In this document: positions 8,593-15,616 of the stretch, piece by piece | Position numbering within the stretch: position 1 is the stretch's first letter | Layout of the letters: every line of letters begins with the position of its first letter | NCBI GenBank assembly: GCA_023426545.1 | Contig: JAFAAN010000040.1 | Coordinates: 1 to 64,000, forward strand | DNA: 64,000 nt | Direction of reading: 5' to 3' | From: Pseudomonadota bacterium | GTDB lineage: Bacteria; Myxococcota; Myxococcia; Myxococcales; Myxococcaceae | Made by a program: the position numbers and the translations under genes | The notes under the pieces: generated by a model | The model's database searches: none | The model's input: only the letters and a program-made list of their open reading frames with translations | Told to the model about the DNA's origin: nothing

Positions 8593-8679
8593 TCGTCATG
8601 TCCAGTGCCCGAATCTTGCTGGGGCTGAACGGTGAACGCTATAAGCGGAACCCTTCAACCTCGGGCTAAAAGGACGGCG

Positions 8680-10761
8680 ATGGTCCGCCTCAAGTTCCTC
8701 GTCTTCGCATTCCTGGTCATCGGACTGGGCGTTGCTCACCTGCCGATGCTGTCGGGACCGCTGCGCGAGCGCGCCGTCGCTGAAGCATCGGCCCAGGCCT
8801 CCGCGGGCATCACCGAGGTGACGCGCCGCGTGGAGACGCGCCGCGCCGAAGTGCAGTCGCTCGCGCTGAAGCTCGCGGCCATGCCGGAGGTGGTGTCCGC
8901 CGCCGTTCCGCAGCAGCCCCCGCCGGCCGCCCCCCGCAACCCGCGGGAGCGCGAGCGGGCCGAGACGGAGGCCGCCCCCGTCCGGGCCTTCACCGCCGAG
9001 CGCTTCGCCGCGGTGCGCAGGGCTGTCGAAGCCGTGATTCCCCAGGAACTCAAGGGCGCGGTGGTGGCCGTGGCTGCCCAGGACGCGCAGTTCCACGCCG
9101 TCGCGGGGGGGGAGTCGTCCTCGGACGCGGCGAAGCTCGACGTGGTGGGCCTCGTCAAGTCCGGGGCCAGTGTGGCGGAGGCCTTCGGCGCGCCGCACGC
9201 GTTCGCCGCGGTGCCCCTGTCGTGGTCCGCCGGTGCTCCGGCGGTGACGCTGGTGCTGGGCGCGCCGCTGCTCGATGAGGGCGCGCTGGAGGCCGCGGTG
9301 CAGGCGTCGCGCGTGGCCGCGCTCGCCCTGGTGAAGGAGGACGCGCTGGCGGGTGTCGCCGGGCCGCAGAAGCTCCTGGCGGAGGGCGCGCTCACGAAGG
9401 TGGCCGCGGAGGCCTCGGGCATCGTGCTGAGCACCGGCAAGCTCCTGGAGCTGGGGCCGGTCGCGCTGCCCGTCTTCACCCACGAGGATCCGCTGGGCGG
9501 GAAGGCGCCGTTGATGGTGGGCGCCCGCCGCGCGGTGGCTGGCACGCCGCTGGAGGTGCTCGCCATCGCCAGCACGCAGCCCCTGATGGGCGCGCTGGCC
9601 ACGTATCAGCAGAACGCGCTGTTCGGTCTGGCGGGCTTGCTGGGCCTGAGCCTGCTGTGGACGCTGCTGATGGGCTCGGGCCGCAAGGCCGCGGCGGAGG
9701 AGACCTCCAGCGGCAGCTCTGACACGCTGAGCCTGTCGGCCGCCATGGCCGCGGCGCCCGCGCCCGTCGTGGCGCAGCCCCCCGCGCCCGCGCCTGTCGC
9801 GGAGCCCGCTCCCGCCGCGGACCTGTTCGCCTTCTCGCCGCCGGCTCCCGCGCCCGCGCCCGACGCGGACCCCTTCGCCTTTGCCCCTCCGGCGCAGGCG
9901 CCCGCGGCCGCTCCCGCTGCGGACCCGTTCGCCTTCGCGCCGCCGGCGCCCGCTCCCGCTGCGGACCCGTTTGCCTTCGCGCCGCCGGCTCCGGCGGCGG
10001 ACCCGTTCGCGATGCCGGCGCCCCCCCCGGAGGGAGACCCGTTCGCGATGTCGCCTCCGGCCCAGGCGCCCATGGGGGACCCGTTCGCCTTCGCGCCGCC
10101 CCCGGCGCCCGCGGCGGACCCCTTCGCCTTCGCGCCGCCCCCGACGCCGCCCGCCGCGGCACCCCTGGGCTCGGGCGAGTCATTCCCGTTCCCTGCGCCG
10201 GCCGGCGCCTCGCCGATGCCGTTCGAGTCCGCCCCCGAGTCCTTCGGCGGCGCCGAGACCCTGGCGCCCGCCGCGCCGCGCCGGGGCGCGTTCGCTTTCG
10301 AGGACCAGCCCACGGCGGCCTATTCGCTCCAGCAGGCGGCGGACCCGTTCGCGCTGGCGGCCTCGCAGGCGGCGCCAGACAGCCCGGAGACGACGCGTGT
10401 GGCGGCGATTCCGCGCGAGCTGCTCCAGGCCAGCGCCCGGCCGCCGACGTCGGATGCCATCCCCATGCCCGCGCCGCGTCCGGCGGGTGCCGCGCAGGCC
10501 GCGATTCCGCTGCCGGGCGCGGCCAACTCCGCGGTGGCGCTCTCCGACGAGCAGCACTACCAGGAGGTCTTCCGCGACTTCCTGTCCACCCGTGAGCGGT
10601 GTGGGGAGGCGGCGGACGGCCTGACGTACGACAAGTTCGTGCAGAAGCTGCGCAAGAACAAGGAGCAGCTCGTCCAGAAGTACGCGTGCAAGACGGTGCG
10701 CTTCCAGGTCTACGTGAAGGAAGGCAAGGCGGCCCTCAAGGCCACGCCCGTCAAGGACTGA
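8680..10761 (+). CDS. Membrane protein with PADPFAFAPP-type repeats
   Basis: I do not recognise this family. I prefer the ATG at 8680 (693 residues), preceded by AGGA, over the GTG at 8632. A transmembrane segment (FLVFAFLVIGLGV) opens the protein. A probable extracytoplasmic domain follows to about residue 305, then a second membrane segment (ALFGLAGLLGLSLLWTLLM). After this comes roughly 250 residues of Pro/Ala-rich low complexity with repeated ADPFAFAPPAPA units (about 9810-10170). A compact C-terminal domain (HYQEVFRDFLSTRERCGE through TVRFQVYVKEGKAALKA) is rich in basic residues and looks folded. The layout suggests an extracytoplasmic sensor joined by a flexible cytoplasmic arm to a binding domain. 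A Rho-independent-type terminator follows. Confidence 0.8.
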   Translation: MVRLKFLVFAFLVIGLGVAHLPMLSGPLRERAVAEASAQASAGITEVTRRVETRRAEVQSLALKLAAMPEVVSAAVPQQPPPAAPRNPRERERAETEAAPVRAFTAERFAAVRRAVEAVIPQELKGAVVAVAAQDAQFHAVAGGESSSDAAKLDVVGLVKSGASVAEAFGAPHAFAAVPLSWSAGAPAVTLVLGAPLLDEGALEAAVQASRVAALALVKEDALAGVAGPQKLLAEGALTKVAAEASGIVLSTGKLLELGPVALPVFTHEDPLGGKAPLMVGARRAVAGTPLEVLAIASTQPLMGALATYQQNALFGLAGLLGLSLLWTLLMGSGRKAAAEETSSGSSDTLSLSAAMAAAPAPVVAQPPAPAPVAEPAPAADLFAFSPPAPAPAPDADPFAFAPPAQAPAAAPAADPFAFAPPAPAPAADPFAFAPPAPAADPFAMPAPPPEGDPFAMSPPAQAPMGDPFAFAPPPAPAADPFAFAPPPTPPAAAPLGSGESFPFPAPAGASPMPFESAPESFGGAETLAPAAPRRGAFAFEDQPTAAYSLQQAADPFALAASQAAPDSPETTRVAAIPRELLQASARPPTSDAIPMPAPRPAGAAQAAIPLPGAANSAVALSDEQHYQEVFRDFLSTRERCGEAADGLTYDKFVQKLRKNKEQLVQKYACKTVRFQVYVKEGKAALKATPVKD

Positions 10762-10790
10762 GTCCTCCTCCGCGTGAGTGCGGACCGAAG

Positions 10791-10823
10791 GCCCGTGGTC
10801 TCTCAGGAGACCGCGGGCTTTTT
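10791..10823 (+). terminator. Intrinsic terminator
   Basis: A 12-bp stem GCCCGTGGTCTC / GAGACCGCGGGC with one G-T wobble and a 4-base loop TCAG is followed by five T at 10819-10823. It ends the transcript of the proline-rich repeat gene, 30 bases after its stop, and is the clearest canonical terminator in the window. Confidence 0.88.
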
Positions 10824-10885
10824 CGTGGCCGCGCTCGCGGGCCTCCGTCGCGAGGGGCGGTTATAGAGGGACGCGGAGACAGAAC

Positions 10886-11218
10886 ATGAACAACGGCGTC
10901 TATCTCGCGATTGCCATCGCCGCCGAGGTGGTGGCGACCTCGGCGCTCAAGAGCTCGAACGGGTTCACGCGGCTGGGGCCGTCCATCCTCGTGGTGCTGG
11001 GCTATGGCGTGGCCTTCTTCTGCCTGTCCGTCGCGCTGCGGACCATTCCCACCGGCATCGCCTACGCCATCTGGTCCGGTGTGGGCATCGTCCTCGTGTC
11101 AGGCGTGGCGTGGCTCATCCAGGGCCAGCGGCTGGATGCCGCCGCGCTCGCTGGCATCGGGCTCATCTTGGCGGGTGTGCTCGTCATCAACCTCTTCTCG
11201 AAGTCGGCCTCACACTGA
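10886..11218 (+). CDS. SMR-family small multidrug/guanidinium transporter
   Basis: This 110-residue, four-helix inner-membrane protein belongs to the small multidrug resistance (EmrE/QacE/Gdx) family. These act as dual-topology dimers that exchange protons for cationic compounds. The essential membrane Glu is seen in the first helix (AIAAEVVATSALKSS), and the conserved helix-3 region reads GIAYAIWSGVGIVLVSG. The start is the ATG at 10886. It stands between a terminator and a convergent histidine-kinase gene, so it is probably monocistronic. The sequence does not settle whether it exports drugs or guanidinium. Confidence 0.93.
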   Translation: MNNGVYLAIAIAAEVVATSALKSSNGFTRLGPSILVVLGYGVAFFCLSVALRTIPTGIAYAIWSGVGIVLVSGVAWLIQGQRLDAAALAGIGLILAGVLVINLFSKSASH

Positions 11219-11233
11219 CTCGCGGTGCCTGCG

Positions 11234-12883
11234 TCAGCTCGCGCGGGGTAGCACGAGGCTGAAGCGCGCGCCCTGGCCGGGCTCACCGCCGACCTCCAGC
11301 TTGCCGCCGTGCTCCTGGAGGATCCGCGCGGCGATGGCGAGCCCCAGGCCCGTGCCGCCGTCCTTGGTGGTGAAGTAGGGCTCGAAGAGGCGGGCGCGGT
11401 GCTCGGGAGGGATTCCGGGGCCGCTGTCCTCCACTTCGACGATGGCGTCCGCGTCGGTGGCGCGCACGCGCACGCGCAGGGTGCCGCCGGTGGCCGACAT
11501 GGCCTCCTCCGCGTTCTTCACCAGGTTCACCAGCACCTGGGTGAGCTGGTCCCGGTCCGCGTTCGCCACCACGCCGGTCTGGAGCGTTGGCAGTATCTGG
11601 ATGCCCGAAGGCGGCGTTGCGTAGAGGGCCAGCACGCTCTGCGCCAGCTCACCCAGGTCTACCGGCGCCACCTGCGGCTTGGGCATCCGCGCGAAGTGGC
11701 TGAACTCGTCGACGATGCGCCGCAGCCGGTCCACCTCCTCGAGCACCACGCCCGCGCTTTCCTTGAACATGTCCGGAAAGCGCGGGTGCTTCGCCTCCTG
11801 AGCGGCCTGGAGCGTCTCCAGCGACATGCGGATGGGTGTCAGCGGGTTCTTGATTTCGTGCGCCAGCCGCCGCGCCACCTCCTGCCACGCGGCGATGCGC
11901 TCGCTGGCCATCAGCCGCTCGGTGGTGGCCTTCAGCTCGGACGTCATGTGGTTGAAGGTCCGGACCAGCTCGCCCACCTCGCCGCTGGCTTTCACCGTCA
12001 CGCGGGACTCCAGCGCGCCCTCCGCCACGCGCCGGGCGCCCTCGGTGAGGGCCTCTACCGGCCGCGTCATCCACCGCGACACCAGCAGGCCCAGCAGCAC
12101 CGCGAAGGTGCCGCCCAGCGCCGCCAGCAGGAGGAAGGCGCGCATGACGCCCTGCTCGGCCTCGCGCGCGGCGGCGCGGCTGAAGACGAGCTTCACCGTG
12201 GCGGCTTCGCCCAGCGGCAACGACTTCGTCACCGTCGGTGGCTCGGCCGCCCCGGCGCTCGCCAGCGGTGTGTCACCCGCGAGCAGTGTCACCTGCGTCT
12301 GCGTCAGCCGCGCCAGATGCTGCGCCAGGCCTTCATCGAGCAGCACGCCGCCCACGGCCCACAGCCGCAGGTCCCCGAAGTCCACGGGCCGCGCGGTGAC
12401 GAGCGCCGGGAGCTGGCGCAGCCCGGACGCGGTGCGCACGTCCACGCGCACCGGTACGGGGCGGGGCGACCGCTCCTGGGTGACGGCGAAGAGGACCGGG
12501 TCCGGGTCGCCGCGGCGCGCGGGCAGGTGGCCGGAGGAGAGCACCGTGCCGTGCCGGTCGAAGAGGGTCAGCACGCTCAGGCCGCGGCTCGTCATCAGGC
12601 CCTCGGCGGTGCCGGCCTGGATGGCGCGGGTGGGGCGGTCGCGGGCCTCGCGGGCCAGGTCCTCCATGGCGGCGCTGTCCACCAGCTCCTCGACTGCGCG
12701 GCGGGCGGTGGCGCTGGCGCGCTCCAGGGACTCCTGCGCGGAGGTGGTGGCGGCCTCCATGCGCGCATCCAACTCGCGCGACAGCGTGTCGCGCAGGCGG
12801 GTGAGGGTGGGCGGGACGACGACCGCGAGCGGAACCACGGCCAGCAGCGCGAAGGCGAGCGCGAGCCGCGTCCTCAAGCGCAT
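11234..12883 (-). CDS. HAMP-containing sensor histidine kinase (NtrY/NtrB-like)
   Basis: This 549-residue membrane kinase has a TM helix at about 7-25 and an extracytoplasmic sensor domain. A second TM (AFLLLAALGGTFAVLLGLLV) is followed by a HAMP domain (RWMTRPVEALTEGARRVAEG) and a dimerisation/phosphoacceptor domain with His342 in RLAHEIKNPLTP. The ATPase has an N box (NLVKNAEEAM) and G boxes (DSGPGIPPE, GTGLGLAI). The H-box with NPLTPI is typical of NtrY/NtrB kinases that pair with NtrC-type regulators. No response regulator is adjacent; the nearest NtrC protein is CrdA, 24 kb away. It is the last gene of a tight minus-strand run with a periplasmic solute-binding protein, which could be its sensory partner (inference). 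Confidence 0.93.
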   Translation of the reverse strand: MRLRTRLALAFALLAVVPLAVVVPPTLTRLRDTLSRELDARMEAATTSAQESLERASATARRAVEELVDSAAMEDLAREARDRPTRAIQAGTAEGLMTSRGLSVLTLFDRHGTVLSSGHLPARRGDPDPVLFAVTQERSPRPVPVRVDVRTASGLRQLPALVTARPVDFGDLRLWAVGGVLLDEGLAQHLARLTQTQVTLLAGDTPLASAGAAEPPTVTKSLPLGEAATVKLVFSRAAAREAEQGVMRAFLLLAALGGTFAVLLGLLVSRWMTRPVEALTEGARRVAEGALESRVTVKASGEVGELVRTFNHMTSELKATTERLMASERIAAWQEVARRLAHEIKNPLTPIRMSLETLQAAQEAKHPRFPDMFKESAGVVLEEVDRLRRIVDEFSHFARMPKPQVAPVDLGELAQSVLALYATPPSGIQILPTLQTGVVANADRDQLTQVLVNLVKNAEEAMSATGGTLRVRVRATDADAIVEVEDSGPGIPPEHRARLFEPYFTTKDGGTGLGLAIAARILQEHGGKLEVGGEPGQGARFSLVLPRAS

Positions 12884-12893
12884 GGCGGTCTCC

Positions 12894-14264
12894 TCAAGGA
12901 CGTCCTCCCATCGCCGCTCCCTCCAGTGGCAGCACGAACAGGCCGTCGAGGGAGGGCAGGCCCTGAGCGTCCATCATCACCCCGCCCACGTCCGGGGCGA
13001 AGCGCATTCCCAAGCCCTGCGCGTACAGCGGCACCAGGGGCACGGAGGTGGCCAGGGCCAGGGCCCGCTCGCGCGCTCGCGCATCCCGCGCCGCGGCGGA
13101 CGGGAGCGAGCCAATGGCTGGCAGCTCCACGCCCAGCAGGTCCCTTCGGCCGCCCGCGTCCAGCACCACCGCCAGCGCCGGGCCCGGGATGGGCGGCAGG
13201 AGCAGCGCGTGAAGCATCAGCTCGTACTCACCCCGGGCCCAGCGGGCGCGCAGGGCCGCGCGAGGGAGGGCCTCCAGCGCCACCGTGTAGCCGCGGTCGT
13301 GCAGCTTCACCTGGATGCGCTCGGCCACCGCGCGCTGGTCCTCCACCGACGCGTCGTACAGCAGCGTCACCTTCCGCGCGGCGGACGCCGGGAGCGCGGG
13401 CGGGCGGGGGCGGGCCGGGGCATCCAGCATCATCGGGGGCAGCAGGTGCGGCATGGGCTGCGCGGGGGCCTGGACGAAGAGGCGCGTGAGGTCCTCGCGG
13501 TCGATGGCGCTCTCCACGGCCTGCCGGAAGTCCGGAGGCAGCCGCCGGGGTGAGAAGGCGAGGAACGTGGTGTAGAGGGCCGCGCCGGCGATGGCGTCCG
13601 TCTCCGAGGCGACGCCCAGCTCCACCTGCACCTGCCGGGACGACCACAGCCGCGACAGGCCGCGCTGGTCCGTAGCCGTGAGCAGCAGCCGGTCCAGGTA
13701 CGGACGCCCCTGGGGCCACGCCGTCTGCGCCTCCAGCGCCCCGCGCCCTGCGGCGGTGAAGGGGCCGTGGGGGCTGGCCGATGCGGGCGGTGCCAGCGCC
13801 GGATGGCACAGGGAGCGCTCCAGGTCCGGCCAGGGATAGGACAGCGTCAGCTCCAGCGCATCGCCCCGGGGCGTCAGCTGCCGGGCCTCTCCGCGCACGG
13901 GGTGGAAGAGGGCGCGGTAGGGCGATGCCCCCTCGGTGCTGGCCAGCCGCATCCACGCGCGCGCGAGCGCGGTGGCGGACGCGGCGCTGGGCAGGGTGAG
14001 GTGCAGGGACTGGGACGTGGGGCGCGACAGCGTCCTCGCGAGGGCCGGCGCGAAGCCGCCATCCCGCGTGGCCTGGCACACCGGGCGTGACAGCAGCCCC
14101 AGCAGCGTGGCCTCCAGCGGAGTGTCCGCGAGCGCGGGCTCCGCCACCTCGGGCGGGCCGTCATGGGCGACGCGAAGCTCACCGCCATAGCGAGGCCGCC
14201 CCGCCGCCAGGGCGGACGCGGACGCGAGCAGCACGGCGCAGGTGAGGGTGGAGCGGAGTCTCAT
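12894..14264 (-). CDS. Extracytoplasmic solute-binding protein, family 5-like (DppA/OppA type)
   Basis: This 456-residue exported protein has a signal peptide (STLTCAVLLASASALAAG). It shows the layout of peptide/nickel-binding family 5 proteins: PRYGGELRVA at the mature N-terminus, a middle region FRQAVESAIDREDLTRLFV, and a nucleotide-free alpha/beta C-lobe (KVTLLYDASVEDQRAVAERIQVKL, in part YDASVEDQRAVAERI). It is shorter than typical OppA, and no permease or ATPase genes are nearby. It may therefore serve sensing or envelope assembly and not uptake. It overlaps the FG-GAP gene by 4 bases and precedes the kinase by 10 bases. Confidence 0.8.
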   Translation of the reverse strand: MRLRSTLTCAVLLASASALAAGRPRYGGELRVAHDGPPEVAEPALADTPLEATLLGLLSRPVCQATRDGGFAPALARTLSRPTSQSLHLTLPSAASATALARAWMRLASTEGASPYRALFHPVRGEARQLTPRGDALELTLSYPWPDLERSLCHPALAPPASASPHGPFTAAGRGALEAQTAWPQGRPYLDRLLLTATDQRGLSRLWSSRQVQVELGVASETDAIAGAALYTTFLAFSPRRLPPDFRQAVESAIDREDLTRLFVQAPAQPMPHLLPPMMLDAPARPRPPALPASAARKVTLLYDASVEDQRAVAERIQVKLHDRGYTVALEALPRAALRARWARGEYELMLHALLLPPIPGPALAVVLDAGGRRDLLGVELPAIGSLPSAAARDARARERALALATSVPLVPLYAQGLGMRFAPDVGGVMMDAQGLPSLDGLFVLPLEGAAMGGRP

Positions 14265-15616
14265 GGCGCCCCCTGGCGCAGGAGGAACAGCTCACTGGTG
14301 CCGTCCGGCTTCCAGAGGCCGACGATGACCTCGCGGCGCTTGCCGCCCTCCAGGCTGGCGGTCACCGCGTAGAGCGCGCGGCCCGGGGGGAGGGCGCCCT
14401 GCCAGAGCGGCTCACGCGCGCCAGGGTCATCCACGGTGGTGGCGTACACGCGCACCACGTCGGGCAAGGGCGACAGCAGGGGCGAGGTCGTGACGAGCTC
14501 CGGCACGCCATCGCCATCCAGGTCCCCCAGCGCGCTGCCCGCGCCGAGGCTGCTCCAGCGCAGGGGCGCCGCGCCCGCGTGCGCGTAGTACGCGGCGGTA
14601 CCATCCGGGTGAACGAACAACATCCGCTTCCCATCCAGGCTCGCGGTGGTGAAGGGCGCGGGCACCGTCAGCGTGCGGCCGTCTGCCAGCTTGACCGCTG
14701 GCGCGAAGGTCGTCTGTCCGGGGACGAAGGTGCCTCGCTCCGTAGCGCCCAGCGGAGCCTGGTCCAGGGTGCCCACCACGCGGAGCGTGCCCCGGGCCTT
14801 GTCCAGCGCGAGCAGCTCACCGTGTGCATGGCGCGTGCTCCACGCGGCAAGGCGCGGCGGTCCCGGCAGCACGGCCAGCGCGCCAAAGGGCTCGCGCGTG
14901 GTGGCGCCCGCGGCGGGCAGGTGGTCCAGCTCCCTGCGAGCGATGAGCCGCCCCTCGGCGTCGAAGACGGAGACGTCGTGCTCGGTGAGGGCCAACACCT
15001 CGTCGTTGCCGTCGCCATCCAGGTCGCCCGCGGCGAGCGCCGCCAGCGGATGTTCCAGGCGGGCCAGCGTGGCGCCCAGCAGGCGGATTCCCTGGGGCGT
15101 GCCCTCATGGGGCGATGGGGACGTGGAGGGGCCTTCGGTTTCCAGCGCGAGCGCCAGCACCGCCGCATCCGCTGGCACCACCTCGACGAGCGTGGCGGCC
15201 GGCTTCGACGGGCGCGTGGGCGTGCGGCCGGACCAGAAGTTCACCCAGGTGCCCAGCAGGTCGCCCCGGGCGCGCAGCTCTCCGCCCTCGATGTCCAGCG
15301 ACAGCCGCACCAGCGTCCGGGTGCCCTGGGCGCGAGCCAGGGCCTCGGCGGCGTCGGCCGTGGGCGCATCCAGCACCACCGGCGCCAGTCCCGCGGCGGC
15401 GAGCTGCGAAGCCAGCATCGTGCTCACCGCGCGGCGCAGCTCGGCGGAGCCGCCCGTGACGTTCACCGCCACGGGCGCCTCCACGCGCTGGGCGCGCACG
15501 GCCGTCGCCACCTGCCGGGCGAGCCGGGGAATGGCGGCGGTGCTCTCCGCGGAAGCCGGCGCCGCCTGGGCCGGGAGCATGGCCAGCACCGGGGCCAGGG
15601 CCAGGATTCGGCTCAC
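14261..15616 (-). CDS. Exported FG-GAP/VCBS-like repeat protein
   Basis: This 451-residue product starts at a GTG overlapping the PBP1A stop (GTGA). It begins with a signal peptide (LALAPVLAMLPAQAAPASA). The N-terminal third has an alpha/beta look with ALARAQGTRTLVRLSL. The rest carries beta-propeller FG-GAP/VCBS calcium motifs, AGDLDGDGNDEVLALT and LGDLDGDGVPELVTTS, spaced about 135 residues apart. Such propellers bind ligands or partners in the periplasm. The gene sits between a peptidoglycan synthase and a solute-binding protein with translational overlaps on both sides, so it most likely serves the same envelope complex. No enzyme motif is seen. Confidence 0.78.
   Translation of the reverse strand: MSRILALAPVLAMLPAQAAPASAESTAAIPRLARQVATAVRAQRVEAPVAVNVTGGSAELRRAVSTMLASQLAAAGLAPVVLDAPTADAAEALARAQGTRTLVRLSLDIEGGELRARGDLLGTWVNFWSGRTPTRPSKPAATLVEVVPADAAVLALALETEGPSTSPSPHEGTPQGIRLLGATLARLEHPLAALAAGDLDGDGNDEVLALTEHDVSVFDAEGRLIARRELDHLPAAGATTREPFGALAVLPGPPRLAAWSTRHAHGELLALDKARGTLRVVGTLDQAPLGATERGTFVPGQTTFAPAVKLADGRTLTVPAPFTTASLDGKRMLFVHPDGTAAYYAHAGAAPLRWSSLGAGSALGDLDGDGVPELVTTSPLLSPLPDVVRVYATTVDDPGAREPLWQGALPPGRALYAVTASLEGGKRREVIVGLWKPDGTSELFLLRQGAP

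Noticed and set aside
9815..10160. DNA-level tandem repeat or mobile element in the proline-rich gene.
   Set aside because: The periodicity follows degenerate protein units (ADPFAFAPP) of variable length inside one open frame, so it is a coding repeat.
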